Source: Beroe forskalii (lineage: Eukaryota > Ctenophora > Nuda > Beroida > Beroidae). From it: DNA of 64,000 nucleotides. The position numbers and the translations under genes are program-made. The number at the start of each line of letters is the position of its first letter. The first letter of the stretch is position 1. The stretch is taken from positions 930,001-994,000 of the forward strand of contig WFMF01000013.1 in assembly GCA_011033025.1 (NCBI GenBank), in the 5' to 3' direction. The notes under the pieces were generated by a model. The model had not been told where the DNA came from, did no database searches, and worked only from the letters and a program-made list of their open reading frames with translations. This document shows, piece by piece, positions 20,251-52,234 of this stretch.

Positions 20251-22164
20251 TTCTAACTTTGGAATTGATTCTTTTTAAAACCTTGCTAGATCGATTTCAT
20301 CGAATCTTTTCACGATAAAATAGTAAACTAATGAATTCAAAATATTTATCGATTTTCACAGTTTCGATTGGAGTTTGAAACAGTAGCCTTTTTCAGCTTG
20401 AGCATCTATAAACTCACCATGGATTAATGATTTGAGACTTGACTGCGACGATGGATCATGATGATTGGTCCAAGGAATTGAGTAGAAGTTATACCCGTAA
20501 TTATATACTGCAATCTTTTCCATTCCGGTACCTGCCCATCATTTCTATTTTCATGTTCATTGACCTCTTGAATTCATGCAAAATGAGTCGGGATGCAACA
20601 TAAGGTGCGACGGCTTGATATCAACAGCAAAGAAAATGTGACGCGTAACAAAAATGAACCCCTTGTTTATGAAACTAGGAACGGCGCGCAACAAACGAAT
20701 CATCAAAGAGTTGTACGAATTGTGGTGAATGCGCGCGCGTAGAATTTGCCACGTGCATCCGGACCGATCATTCGCCCACGTGCATGCGCGCGTTAAATCA
20801 AGCACATAGGAGAGGGAAATTAAGCGCCTGCACACGGGAACAACGGAAAACAAGAAAAGCACCAGCAGGCGCAATTCTTGTTTCGTTTTCTAGCGCTAAA
20901 ATATGACTTAATTATGCAGTTTCAAATTTGTCAAATAAAACGGGTCATCTCAATGATTGACTTGAATTCTATTAGTCACTCATCAATAAAATAGGTTATG
21001 ATTTTTATGATTATTGTCAATATTCAATTTAGAATATACGTATTTTCAGATTTACATTGAGCGGCTCCTCGTGTGTGCAGATATCTGCTTGCAACCCAGC
21101 AACTGAAAAGGATAGTTCTGGGAGCCATCTTACTGGCCAGCAAGGTACCGGCTACCTGCCTCATCTATTAATTTATTCTCCAATAAATTTACTGTAAAAT
21201 GGAGATGTGATCTTTGCCTATATAATAAATGGTTTCTCCCATCCTTAGCGCGCAACACTCGGGCATTTCGAGGGTCGTGTTGAATAAGAAGTGCACGCGA
21301 CGGAGGGGCAGGTAAAATCCTGCTAATCTTTGCCAAGCCAGAGCTATTATTAAGCCTGAATATTGAATGATTATCAAAACCGAATGATTAGCAGAGTTCA
21401 CATTTACAGTATCAAACCCGAGTTTGTGTGACTACATTCAATGTATTCATTGATTGATATAACCAATAATATTGGTGTTTCAATCCGTAATTCTTCGCCA
21501 AACACAGGTGGGACGATCAGGCCCGTGTGGAATGTTGATTACTGCCAAATTCTCAAAGACATGGTCGTGGAGGACGTGTAAGTCTTGGTTCAAAATACTA
21601 GACAGAGTGACTATTCTCATTTAGTTTTATACTATACGCATTTGAATAGTGCCGGGTTGCTCACGCGACCCAAAACTTCCATCTGACCTGATTACCTGGA
21701 ACTGAAAAAAAAACCTATTGGCTTGAAAACACTCTGTACACGGAGTGTCGCCTCCAAATTGCATGAACCGAAAGTTTCAAGTCTGTAGGTGTTTCAGGTC
21801 AGCCCTAGGTCAGAATTGAGATGAAAGTTTTTGGTCACGTGACCAGGCAAACACTATTGAATTGCATTCCTCTCATGGGTTTGTAAGCATCAGAAATATA
21901 TTTGAATTGAAAATAGGTTGCATAACAAACGATCAGTCAAATGAAAAAGTCGCAAGTATAAAGTATATCAACAGAATGCATAGTAATCCTACACTCCTAC
22001 AGGAACGAATTAGAGCGAGTGTTTTTGGAGCTAATCCAGTTCAACATCAACGTTCAGCAAAGTGCGTACGCCAAATACTACTTTGATTTGCGGTCGATAG
22101 CGGAGCACAACATGGCTTACCCTTCCAGTTGACACACTCGACAAAGAAACGCGCCAAGCTCGAG

Positions 22165-23163
22165 GTAAGTGGGAGGTTGACGAGGGGTTCAGAGCGTAGT
22201 AGTGCATGTTATGTAGCACTATAGTAACAAAAGATTGAGTTACGAAAAGATCCAGAGTTACCATTATAACTTTTAAAAGCGCATTGTGTCCAAAGTGGTG
22301 CCCGTTGGACTACATTATGACGCTGTAATGACGTAATGGTGAATTTCTTTCCGCTACACGGGACGGCACGCAGATGTTTAACTAAGTAATTCATAATATG
22401 ATTCATCATTATTGTAGGATTAGGCAGTTGAAGCACCGTGCTTAGCACACAACCCAAACGCCGGCTAAAACGGAGCTGAAACTCCGCGATTTTGAAGAAT
22501 ATAGTAGAAAAAATAAATTCCCTCTAAGAAGCATTATTTTTATTTGAATTTAGGCCTTAGATTTGATGAAATTAATGCTCAAAAGTTGGAAAAAAGGAAT
22601 CGCGAAACACGATCAGTGAAAGTTTAATGCACCAGTTGCGCGCGTTGCTATGGTGATTGGCGATTGTGCAAAAAACTACGTGCAGCATTTTAACGAAGAA
22701 TCTACCATTTCGTTACCGTACTTTGGAAACGTTTCGACTGTTTTAAGTCATAATTTACGTTCTCAATGGAATTTTCAGTTTTGGTAAAAGATTACGACAG
22801 AAGACTATCAACTCTAATCACTATTGTGGGAGAAAAGGTAAGACTTGAGAATTTGTTTCATTGTGAAAATCAGATAATCCTTCCATGTGGAAGATATTCG
22901 TAGTTTCGATGTTTTTTTGCAGGGGATGCGACAGAGATATTTATAATTGCTCAAGTTAGAAGTGGGTTCTAAATAGTAAATAGTTACAGCTTTACAGATA
23001 AAAATGCGGTCAATTTTGATTCAATGAGCTGATTCAAATTTTTGCCCATCTTTTTCTGCGAATCTAGGTTTGGATGAGAAAACCAATGTTCTTGAGTTCT
23101 TCTTACTTACTGTCCTAAAATTAATTTACAATCGCAAAATCTGCAATATTTTTGATTCATAAT
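22165..23163 (+). other. Downstream intron 9 sequence of the cyclin-Y duplicate
   Basis: Shared with copy B (45955-46963). I see no exon. It contains scattered GC-rich motifs and AT-rich filler, and ends at the duplication breakpoint. The true last exon of cyclin-Y (found at 49885 in copy B) is not present after it. Confidence 0.6.
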
Positions 23164-23690
23164 GGGTTAAACGTCCCGCTTTGTCCCGTTTGTCCCGCTT
23201 TGGTCCTGGCTCACCCAAATCTTGAGGGACATTTTTTGAGCGGGACAAACCGATAAAGTGGGGCATAGTGGGACAACCGGACATTTCTGGTATGAAATTG
23301 TAATAATTATGAAAAAGTTTATTTTTGGCTCATCTGGGCATTGAATTCATTCATTAAGGGTGAAACTTCATCTCATATTTTCGGCCTCATAGTGGGAAAT
23401 TGAGCTAAGATCTCAGCCCCTCATGGACTACTTTTTCTTGCCCTCACGCAGCTCACACAAAGTTAAACGCTCACCCCCATGCTCTTGAATGCATTTCATT
23501 TTGAAAATGGAAGGAAACACCTATAGGACACTTTGCCTGGGACAAATGGGACATTGACAAATGACAAATGGTATATACGCAGGAGAATGGCAATGGACAA
23601 AGAAAGATTGAGATATAAATTACAGAGACAAATGGGGGGGCAAAATGTTCTCAAAATGGATATTTAGGTCCCCGGCTATAATGAAATCAT
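23164..23690. other. Unassigned sequence at the duplication junction
   Basis: This begins immediately after the breakpoint and contains repeated and inverted GTCCCGCTTTG/CAAAGCGGGAC-like motifs (about 23175-23285 and 23520-23560). It may be the 3' part of the minus-strand retroelement that follows, or a separate MITE. No gene seen. Confidence 0.4.
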
Positions 23691-23752
23691 CTGCCTTTGC
23701 TGAGATATCAGAGAGCAGAAGATCAAGTTCATTTGAAAATGTGGATGTCAAA

Positions 23753-24112
23753 TTACCAGTTCTGTACAGAGTCACTACGTAAAATGATTTTTGTTTTTTC
23801 TGCTTTCAACCAAACAGCAACACACTCAAATGTTTCAAAAGCTCTGGATATTTTGCATAAATTAACTGGCAATCCTGTTTTAAACAAAACAGCAGTACCA
23901 CCCCCACGTTTGCCTTGCCTGAATTCATGAATGATTGAGTAGCCATAAGATTTAATGATACTTGTAGTAAAATTGGTGTCATCTTCTAACCATGACTCAC
24001 AAATTGATGCTATATCAATGTCTTTATCATGGAATAGACCCATAACATCATTAATCTTGTTGTTGAGTGAACGAGGGTTGAAAAGCATGAAGTTGAAGGA
24101 TGCTTCTTTCAC
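23753..24112 (-). pseudogene. Retroelement ORF2 endonuclease N-terminus
   Basis: The frame opens with FMLFNPRSLNNKINDVMGLF, then IDIASICESWL (the catalytic-Glu strand) and GGGTAVLFKTGL, the first three blocks of the AP-like endonuclease of non-LTR elements. It stops before the GDFN block, so the element is truncated. Confidence 0.8.
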
Positions 24113-24129
24113 ACAGGTGTTTGTGCCAA

Positions 24130-24528
24130 TTATGTCTTTTGATAAAAAGGGATAGTCTTTTTCACTTTTTCTAGTTGCTCAAGATAAGCTGGACATGAGA
24201 TACTATTGGCTTCATGGTGTGTATCAACATGATTAGCTTTAGTACAGTTCACACAGCAACTGGCTCCAGAGTTAGACTTCACCGTACATGTCCTAGTCTC
24301 ATGGTCCCCAGCACAATATCCACACTTGTGGGAATTCTTACAATCTTTACTGTGGTGCCCAAACTCTTGACAATTGTAACAACGAAGCACAAAGACCCTG
24401 TCATAGACTTTACATGTTTGAGACCCAACAAACAGGCGGTCATTTTGTTTACTGATGACTGTTCTTATAACATTGCTAACACGGATAGTTGCACGGAAAA
24501 TGTTGTTGTTGTTTTTCAGGGGGGCCAC
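24130..24528 (-). pseudogene. Retroelement ORF1 CCHC zinc-knuckle region
   Basis: The frame contains CYNCQEFGHHSKDC, a perfect CX2CX4HX4C knuckle, then CGYCAGDHETRTC and CVNCTKANHVDTHH, which are knuckle variants. Before these is an RNA-recognition-like strand pattern (ATIRVSNVIRTVI). Such nucleic-acid-binding knuckles are typical of ORF1 proteins of Jockey/I/R1-type elements. The frame is not continuous with the zinc-finger start upstream. Confidence 0.75.
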
Positions 24529-25110
24529 ATAAATGACATCAAGTATTTTATCATCAGTTGATGAGGAATTCTCAATGATGGAGGTTATTCAGGATTCTGA
24601 TTCTTTACCATTGTTGTTATTTCATCTTTTGAATACTCCCTATTTAGACCAACAACATTAACAGTAGAATTTTTGTATAACTTTTTCAATGGTATGTCTG
24701 GGCAATCACTGGCAATTTTTCTCTGAGTTTCTCTGCATCTGATCTATTGAGAATGATACCAGTATCTGATGACTTTTTTCATTGTGAAGGTCTTGTGCTT
24801 TTAGAGATTCCATTATCAATACAAATCTTTTCCAATTTCACTGCATTGACAGAGTTACCATTAGTATCTTTTGATAGCCATTGTATGCTTAAGATTTTCA
24901 GTTCTTTTTGTATCTTCCCAAACATTATTGGACTGAGGTTTGGTTGGGCTAGATGCTTTGACGGCCCAGTTATTCAGAATTGCTTATTGCTGCTTTTAAC
25001 TCACTCATTTCTGTTTTGGCATTCTTCATTGAGTCAATTTTCTTCTCAAACATCAACTCGATCCTGAATTCATGTGCTTTTTCTTTTTCTCTTCACATGT
25101 CATGCAAAAG

Positions 25111-25395
25111 TCACATATAAAGAAATCTCCCAAATCTCTTCTCATAAGCTCCTGTGTTATTAACAGCTGGTTGAAGCTGATTTGAAAACACTGTTGTGGC
25201 ACTTACACAATACTTTTCATTGGAACAGTTAATAGCATGAAACAAGTTCTTGCAAAACCAACATCGGATACAGTGGGCATCAACATTCACATTGGTATTG
25301 CATGCATTACATTGACCATTAGTGATGAGGTTAGGAGCAGTATTGTGATTACTATCGTCACTCTCTTCAGTATCAGAACCCTGAAAGGATGACAT
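25111..25395 (-). pseudogene. Retroelement ORF1 N-terminus with PHD-like zinc finger
   Basis: The 94-residue frame starts MSSFQGSDTEESDD, an acidic leader. A Cys/His cluster follows (CNACN, CIRCWFCKNLFHAINC), spaced like the first half of a PHD finger. It is followed by frame-broken sequence in the direction of the zinc-knuckle region, and is probably the start of the ORF1 of the minus-strand element. Confidence 0.65.
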
Positions 25396-25639
25396 CCTAA
25401 TTGAGGAACCCCAGAAGAAAGTAAGTATCTTCTTTACATACTTGGGTACTTGACATAGAAAAATATTGCATTTTAATTGACTAAACTAGGCATTAAAATT
25501 GATTTAATGAATAAAGTAATCTAAATCCCTTGAATATGTTATCTTAGGTGTGAGTAGGTAATATGTTTTTGATTATCTAGGTATGCCAATCTAAGTTTAG
25601 ATCATAACAGCCTCTCTTTCATAATTCATCATTCATCAG

Positions 25640-28600
25640 GTTGCTGCTATTGGTAGTTGTATCCCTCAACTTTTAATTGTGATAATTGCTTTGAAGGATG
25701 ATGTAGCTGTCCCTGCTTCAATGGAATGGACTTCTCCTCATGATAACCACGGTAGGTATGTGAATTGAGACATTATGATGTATATAATGTTAAGTATATT
25801 TGCCAATACAATTTGGATGACAGATAATTTTCATTAAATCATACAATTTATTTTATGCCCATTCAAATGTATGATATTGGTTATATGTAGAAATTTGTTT
25901 AGGGAATCATGTTAATCCTGATGTGCTATGAGAAAGAACAAGGAAAAACTTCAATCCTACCAGTTTGGACATTCTGGGTACTGTTAAGTTTGTACAGCAT
26001 AGTGAAGATTAGGACTCTATTCCTGAGATCTTGGAAGGTTAATAGAATCCATAGTAAATTGCTTTTCTAAAGTACTATGTATAATGTATCAACTATCATC
26101 TATTCAATGACTCGAATTTGAACTTCTGATTGCTCTCTTATCTTACAATAGCAGTTTTCTTCAAATTTAGGTAATATCAATCACTGATTTGAAATGTTTA
26201 TCTAGGCCACTGAGGATCTCAACTCACACCTTCCTATACTCTTCTGTGTGTATGGAGCTCTGTGTTTTCTTAATCTTGTCATCCATTCTATAGATGAAAT
26301 GCCTGATCAACTGAAAAAGAAAAAGAGTTTGGTGTTTCTTGTACTAAATGTCTGGTTTACTAAATTTTAATTAATATTTTGATACACTGGACTCAATGTC
26401 CAATTATTAAAAAATCAGTTAAATGATCATGATGTAATAACAGTTCAGTGCATGCACTTTGATTTTGTTACTCCATGTGAAAACTTAACCAAAGATATTA
26501 ATGATTAAAGTTTGTGTATGTACAATGTTCAATCACAGATTGATCTATGTCCCTTGTTATTGTTATTGTTTATTTAGAAGGAATCAAAACCATCAGAGTG
26601 GAAGCAGATACTTCATCTCAAGATGAAACACGGCTTGTCGAGGTAAAACTCTTGCATTTTTTGTGATGGTCTTACATATAGCTGCCTTTTACAGCTTTAC
26701 ATCATTTTACATTACAGGCTATAAAAACAGCTATCAAATCTCGAAATATTCCATTGAAAATAGCCTGGCCTGTTCAATGCTCATGATTTCATACCTATAC
26801 AGTATTTGCTATTTCGCTGATAATAAATGATTCTATACAGTTTCACTGCTAAAACCTGCTATATTGGTAAGTGAATTTATGAACTGATAACAGTTTGGGA
26901 GCTTGATTATGTAATAAATTGTTACTGCAATTTTTCCTGTTATGTGATTGAAAGTGTAGATTTGATAAACTACTAACTCGATCATTGTTTGTTTTTATGT
27001 ACTTATTAAATGAGATGGAATCAAACTTTGAAGGTTGATTCGGATTGGTGTAATGGCCAGTTTTTGATTCCATCAATAAATTGTGCAATGTGCACGAAAT
27101 TTAGAAGGTGAGTTAGCTGCTATGACTAAATGGTTGCTGACACAATGATGAATGAAATATCCTAAAACTAACACAATCATTACAATTACTTCTTTGTAAT
27201 TATGTAATTTTAAATGCACCAATTCACTTCAGAAAGACATGGAGCTAGAAGTTGATCAACCTAAAATGAAGTACGACCGACCTGCAAACGACGACAGGGT
27301 AGGTTCCGGATTCATGTGACAATTGAAACATCATAAGCAATTAATAAGTTATTACATTGCCCTACTTTCAACTGCCTGTCTTGGAGAAAATGGTAGTGGT
27401 GCATTTATATTCTTAGATAAGTAGATATTGAACGAATATTAATTGATTTCTATCACGGGGTTTGCTTTAAATCTAACATCTCGTCATCAAACCACTCATA
27501 TTTCAGAAGCCATGTCCTGCTGAGTACGTGTCTTTTCTGAAGTTCATCACCTTCCACTGGATGAACAGGTAGGAGACATGGGTCACCAGGGGGTCACTAG
27601 TGGGTCGCTTGGGGATCACTAGGGGGTCACCAGGGGGTCACTATGGGATCACCAGGGGAGTCACTAGGGGGTCATACACTCATTGAATGAGCCTGCGTAG
27701 GAGACATGAAACTAGATCCATCCTTTTAGGGTTAACGACGTACTTAGGTACTGTAACGTCATCAACTCACCATTCTAAACCTTAATAATAACGTCACCCT
27801 TAGCCCTAGTAATATTTGTTAGCAATATGTGGCAGTGTAAAGGTGTGAAAACTGTAATATAATGCTTGTGTATAAGTATGAACATAGATAAATGTTTCTA
27901 CACGAACTAATGGTTTATGCTTTTCCACAAATCTTGCCTCACTGAATACCTCACATTTTTTCCAGGCCAATCTGGCTCGGGTTTAAGCGCCCCCTAATTG
28001 ACGAGGACCTCACAAACGTTCCCCTGGATGTTCAGACTAGCACCATTATAGAGGAGTTTTATATGTCTTGGACAGGGGACAAGCCATGCCCAAAGTGAGT
28101 GTTGTTTCAGTGCATTATTTCATGAAATTGGAATTAGGAGTAAGCTGTAAGACTCATATCTTACGATATCTGTTGACTCCTCGCCTAAAAGTGAGTCGTG
28201 AGGAGTGGTAAATGGTAATAATCCGGCCAACCAGTGTACAGCAGTCGAAGGTTATTATTTTCCTGTGTGCTGACTGCTAATTGGTCGAATAATTCAATTT
28301 ATTGCGTTTTCAGGCGTTAAATTAGGTCCCAAAGTGATTCATCACTGTCTTTATCGTTTGTTTCATCAGGATTGTTTGTTTTCAATGATAGTTTGAATGA
28401 TGTTCAGCCTGGAGATATTCATAAAATTCTTTTTCAGTGGCACAACTTCCTGCATGGGTCGAGGTAAACTGATCCTGTCTCTGATAAGGTTTAACTTAAA
28501 GGACCTCCTGACTACCGTCCTTTTCAAACTCTGTAACGACTTCCTAACTTTCGTGCCTCCACTGGTTCTGAAACAGATTATCTACTACAACGGCGTGAAG

Positions 28601-30986
28601 AGGTGGGTGTGCTTTTTGATTTAAGGTACTGAATTCACGGATAGGTTCGTATCGAATATGACTCGTATGGATTTTCTATGAGAAGAGTGAATAGATTAAT
28701 CTCTCTTCTCATTGATTATACTTTTTTTTTAATAGTTTTTTCTGTAATTGTGTTAATCATTTATTACAATAATAAGAATAGGTATGTACAATTTCAGTGT
28801 GCTCGGCTAACTAAAATACTCTATACGGGTACATTATCTGATAGATCTATGTATAAGTTTGAATGCTGAAATGGGTTCTTCCGCATGTCAGCATGTAAAA
28901 TATTAAATAATATAAATATATAATTGCTATGGGACCGTTTACAATATGCAGATGTATCGCACTATGTGAAAGGTTTAAAGTTGGCATAACACGTGAAAAT
29001 ATGCGGATTCGTTCCCAAAAAGCACCAAATTTCACACTTTAAAGATAACTCTCGTAAAGCACTAATGTAAATAAAAATCTAAACCCCTCTCAGCACGGAC
29101 CCTGATGCTATATCAGTGTCGTATGGAGTTACCTTCTGTCTACTTATGATGCTGTCTCTTCTATTCCAGACCTTCTGCATACAGGTCAGTTTCCTGTGCT
29201 GAGACTCTGCATACAGGTCAGGTTTTTAGAATTTTCTGCGTGAAAATATGCGTCCATATAAAAGAGCATTTCAAAGCTTGGTGGACTCGAAGAATTTCAA
29301 GGAATTTTGATTTATTTCATCTTAATTTCAAATATTCAGGCGTATTTCGACAAGAGCGATGATCATAAGGCCCGAATAAGGGTGGCGTTGGTTGCGGCCA
29401 TCTACAGGAAAGGTGCAGGAATTCATTGTTCTGGATTTATATACTTGAAATTGTAAGAAAGCTAATGAAATCTGCAACAAATCTATGGAAAATTATATAA
29501 GAAAAGCTAATGGGAAATCTACGGAAATTTCGGAAACCACCGGCGGAAAGAATTGGAAAAATAGACAAGGTGGACGTTCACCCCCTTATATATATCCTTA
29601 CAACAGGGTTTGATCCTTTGCAAAAGGGTAATCTAGAAATATTATTTGTGTTTCGTAACAGTTGTCATAAATCACCTTCCTCCGCAGAGGCGTTGTTGCT
29701 TAGCAACGCCGGACAAACCTCCCAACTCGGACAGATGATTAATCTGGGAAATTGCAAGTAGACGCTCAGAAGTTCAGGTTCATTGGAGATCTATAAAAAT
29801 GGAGTCTCTTAAAATCACAGCTTTTGTTACCATTAGCATATCAGAAAAACCTGGGACCAATTGGGATCTAAAATTAATAACTTAAACGCAAAAGGCTTTT
29901 GTTAACTATAAATCCCTCGAAATCTCCATTACATGAACATGCTGTGGTCACCTTCCTACCATCTGCGCTCTCCATACCTCTGGCCTGAACTGGGGCCAGT
30001 ACCTTCGTAGGACTTAGCGTGACGATACTGCTGCTGCCGCTTAATTCCGTGCTTATGGGAAAATACGAATGTTAGGTAAAGACATCTCTATTTGGAGGCG
30101 TTAAGTTTACATTTGATAACTTTTATCATGGTTATGATTGTCAAACTGTCACATTTGATAACTTCGAGTGAATTTATTAACTTCAAATAGTAAAATTTTG
30201 TAGTGTCATTCGCGTTTGCTGCTACTAAATCTTCAGTTGTCATACTCACTCTTATCAAATCCCGCTGGTAATTTCCACCAACCCTTTAATTCCTCTAGTT
30301 TTCGAACATTTACACACACCCTCAAAAACATCCTTCAATTCTACCACTCCCAGCGAAAAGTTACGATGGTGATACACACCTCAAAATAGTTCCAATCACC
30401 CTCTCCATTTTACCTTTCAATTTTCCACTCAATGTTATGTCCAGTGTCCATCATTTAACCAATTTACCCTGAACTATGTTAATGACGTCATCTTTTCAAC
30501 TGAATGCTTCTCCACAGCGACAAGTTATGAAGGTGTCCGACCAACGGTGAAGAAAACGAATGAAATACTTGACGGGATTAAAGTGATTAAGTTATACGGC
30601 TGGGAGGAGTCATTTACTGATGTGAGTATGGTTTTAGTAGGGAATTCAGATGATTCGACATCATTGGAACCAGGACAAAACTTATGTGGGTTCTATCATG
30701 AACGGATAGAGTCATTGAGAACTATTAAAAGTGAAATTCCGTCTGTCTGACGCGCAATTGCTGAATTTAGAAGTTTCCGCGAGGTATAATAATACCATTC
30801 CTTATTTTGTTCTATGTACATCGTACAATATACATTTTACCTTATACCATGAACGATGTACAATGTACATCCAAATACCTTCTTACAGGAAGTAGAGAAG
30901 CTCCGTACCAAAGAACTGGAACGATGAAGAAAATGTCTCAGTTCTCCGTCATCATTACCTTCATCTGGAACTGCTCACCCATTCTG
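25640..30986 (+). pseudogene. ABCC/MRP-type transporter fragment (linker and first membrane domain)
   Basis: Exons, all with AG/GT borders and mostly matching phases: 25640-25751 (uncertain), 26578-26642, 27233-27298, 27507-27568, 27966-28094, 28438-28602, 29094-29184, 29340-29412, 29688-about 29745, about 29936-30066, 30518-30621 and 30889-30986. Diagnostic ABCC pieces are KPCPAEYVSFLKFITFHWMN (entry to TMD1), ALVAAIYRK, NEILDGIKVIKLYGWEESF (the conserved TMD1 signature) and FIWNCSPIL. Four of the last exons have single-base-type frame breaks (MINL before VDAQKF; the STFVGLSV exon; QR/VKKTNEIL; ELER/MKKMSQF). No nucleotide-binding domain follows: cyclin-Y begins 67 bases after the last exon. 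It is a truncated, probably dead gene, unless the breaks are consensus errors and the rest lies elsewhere. Intact ABCC proteins export conjugated organic anions. Confidence 0.8.
27575..27670. repeat. Intronic GGGGGTCACYAG minisatellite
   Basis: About eight degenerate 13-15-base units of the type AGGGGGTCACCAGG/TAGG lie just after the donor of the transporter exon ending at 27568. Confidence 0.8.
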
Positions 30987-31052
30987 GTGAGACAATTTTA
31001 AATGTTTTGTTTTCTTGGCACAGCCGTTCAGATGGCATGAAATTTTCAGGAG

Positions 31053-50004
<18,952 letters not shown>

Positions 50005-51630
50005 TATTAATTTTATTTTGTATATTTCCGAATGTGCCCTCGTTGTCAATATGTAATTGATCATGAGAATGTGCCCATGTTGTCAATATGATATTGGGGA
50101 GAAGCCCGTGATTTACTGATGTACTTTTGACGAATTTTATACTTATCACTAATGATTATTTAATTTCACAAAGTTTTTTAAAACCCATGTTCTATTAGTG
50201 TATTGAAGAATATGATGTTCCGCATATGGAAGTAAGCTACTATCTATTGATGATTGGTAATCATACCGGCGGCTAAAAGGTTTATCAACCGAGGTGTTTT
50301 ACGGAGTATAATTCAGCCTTGTCGATTGACCAATGACCAATCAGAACGTTTAGCTGAATAGAAATCAAAAACCGGTGAATTTTTTAGTCGCTTATGATTA
50401 GTATTGTCAAATTATCGTAATAACATTTCCCGTTCATTGGATATGTGACTGAAATTGTCCTGAAATTGTCGTTTCGAATAAGGATAGCTATACCAGAGTT
50501 ACTTAATACGCTGTAGAACGTACTTGTATATGTATACACACGAGAATAATTCTGCAATTTCTAGGCATACACCATTCGTACGTACGTGATGCTAATAAAG
50601 CAATCAATATTATCACGTGCGTACACGGTGCCGCGCGGCTGGAAATGATTCTCATTTCTTGGTGTTACGGCAGCTAATTAATAAGGGTCCTAATTACTTA
50701 GTATCACGTACCACTATGTGCAATACTCATCCTAGAGATATTCTTGAATCTTGGGACATAATAATGAAATTGAATGTTCCCATTAATTGTGGTGTCCCGA
50801 CCTATAGTTTACCCTGTAATCGCTACACCGCGTAACACCCAGCGTAACGTGGCGTGAAATTGTAAAATATTAAGCGCACAAGCCACAAGTGCCTACTCTA
50901 TTAGTCATTTCGATGCAAAATTGAAATTATGTTCGGCGTAGACTAGGTTAGGCCACCTCGGTATTAATCCCTTCCCTTAATTTATTGCTATCGGCTTTGG
51001 TACTAGCAGCAATTAGTTATCAATAGCAAACTTAGAAGAGTTTATCTATGACAGTTGTTTTTATGAAGTTAAATTCGTTGTAGAAAGTGTGCAGTTATGT
51101 TACCCGCCATCGTATCAGTGGCTATTGTAGCTATCAGTAACTATTGTAATTTTCTCCTGGCATCATGGCAAATTGCCATGCGTAGTGCGTACTGACGTAC
51201 TGTGTTGGCTATTGCACTGTGAATGCCGAACTCGTTATTTACATGTGCCTACTATTATAGAGTTTTGTTGAATAGTTTTCACAAATGCGTTTTATCCCAT
51301 ATTACGCATGCGTGCTCATCAGTCAGGAAGGTAGTAAGGAATGCCGGTAGAAAATAGTCCAAGTATGGACAGTGATCCAACGACCCGTGTACAGACAGTC
51401 CTTCCTTTAGAAAGAAAACTGTTCCCCCTCTCGAGTGGTGTGGATTACAATTGACATCCTCAACAGCGAATCAAGTGTCCCTGGGTACTTTTTGTGGCGC
51501 ATGGCACTGGCAGTGCGCAAAGTACTTTCAATGCAATGAGCCTTAAAAAGTACCCTAGCGCGACGTATTGGCGTAATACGCCGCGCCTCAAAAGGTCGAG
51601 ACACCACGGTAACTGTAAGGGGTGCAATGG
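50005..51630 (+). other. Cyclin-Y 3' flank, no gene seen
   Basis: This follows the cyclin-Y stop. No exon, tRNA or clear repeat is recognised. Small GC-rich spots occur at 50630 and 51540-51600. GTACTTT motifs near 51490-51550 resemble those at 53620-53690. Confidence 0.45.
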
Positions 51631-51845
51631 TGCATGTATAGTGCATTGGTCGATCGAATGGAATTGGTCGATCGATCAACTCCATTTGAACGATTGATGT
51701 GTTTTACTGGCCCCAAATGACATGAATTTATAGTTGTTTTCCTGAAAGCTCGAAGATTTTCTGTGTAAAACACATCACATCAGTCGATCAAATGAAGTTG
51801 ATCGATCGACCAATTCCATTCGATCGACTGTTGCACTATACATGC
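51627..51845. repeat. Hairpin element with GATCGATC arms
   Basis: Inverted arms of about 75 bases (left containing TGGTCGATCGAATGGAATTG, right containing the complement CAATTCCATTCGATCGAC) surround a loop of about 60 bases. This is probably a MITE; the target duplication is unclear. Confidence 0.7.
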
Positions 51846-52234
51846 GCCTAAGGGTGCATATACCAGCCCTTTTTACCGGCTATTTTTACTACCGATGCCA
51901 TTTTAACGTGCATTAGTTTTGACTGATAAGCACACATAGTAGTTATCATCGTTATTATCATCATTATTGTTATTTTAGAAAAATATAGTATATTCAAAGC
52001 AGATGAGAATGTGTAAAAATGAGAGTTATGAATATGTCTCTGGCAGTTTGCCAAGCATTGAGAAGAGTGAAGAAGACTAGATATTTGTTAAGTTGTAGAG
52101 CGAACTGCTGAGTATTTGTTTATACGTTGGATAATATCAAAAAATAATAATAAGACGTGTACAACTAAGCTAAAGGAGTGAATCTAATTTATATCCTCAT
52201 ATCTAAGAAATATGAATCTCTTTCATACTAATAT

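Larger units (their letters stand above)
19899..20880. mobile_element. 1-kb insertion in cyclin-Y intron 6, same family as 40036-42101
   Basis: It is absent from copy B, where intron 6 reads straight through at about 44670. The flanks show TTT on both sides (19896-19898, 20881-20883). The ends are CCCTCTCCAATTGCG and, reversed, CAAGAATTGCGCC, which share an ATTGCG core in inverted orientation. Copy B carries a longer relative in the opposite orientation, flanked by AAA, so a 3-bp A/T target is consistent for both. No coding gene is seen. It contains a 4-unit minisatellite and a tRNA-like stretch. Confidence 0.7.
14329..22164 (+). pseudogene. Partial cyclin-Y duplicate (exons 3-9), frameshifted
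   Basis: The exons match those of the complete gene in copy B: 14329-14437, 14790-14880, 15557-15646, 19855-19884, 21050-21144, 21508-21577 and 22003-22164. All AG acceptors and donors are preserved, including the GC donor of exon 3. Exon 3 lacks one G of a G run, exon 7 one G (CAACTGAAAAGG for CAACTGGAAAAGG), exon 8 two bases with one base gained, and exon 9 has compensating and non-compensating indels, so no full-length product is possible as written. Exon 4, however, is in frame here (VSLAIFYHIKNRD) and shifted in copy B. Exons 1-2 and 10 have no copy here. Either a decayed duplicate or a second haplotype carrying consensus errors; a foldback element fills intron 5. Confidence 0.85.
1..23163 (+). 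repeat. Segmental duplication, copy A
   Basis: Blocks of this interval match 36004-46963 in the same order and orientation. The first 15 bases match 36004-36018, so the homology may extend left of the window. It ends in the shared sequence TTTTGATTCATAAT, after which the copies diverge (23163 here, 46963 there). Shared content: a pyrimidine-rich minisatellite, the minus-strand cysteine-hydrolase-like gene, and cyclin-Y exons 3-9 with their introns. Copy A is longer because of insertions absent from B at 26-2747, 3493-10837, 10983-11793, 15816-19829 and 19899-20880. Differences in the shared blocks are scattered substitutions and many 1-3 base indels. The copies could be a true recent duplication or two haplotypes placed in tandem by the assembler; sequence alone cannot decide. 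Confidence 0.92.
23691..25430 (-). mobile_element. Truncated non-LTR retrotransposon, minus strand
   Basis: Read on the minus strand, the order is a zinc-finger ORF1 start (25395), a CCHC zinc-knuckle region (24528-24130), then the N-terminus of an AP endonuclease (24112-23753). This matches the 5' half of a two-ORF non-LTR element. No reverse transcriptase follows, so the 3' part is missing. It differs from the CR1-like element at 3493-10837, which lacks CCHC knuckles. It sits at the right breakpoint of duplicate A. Confidence 0.75.
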
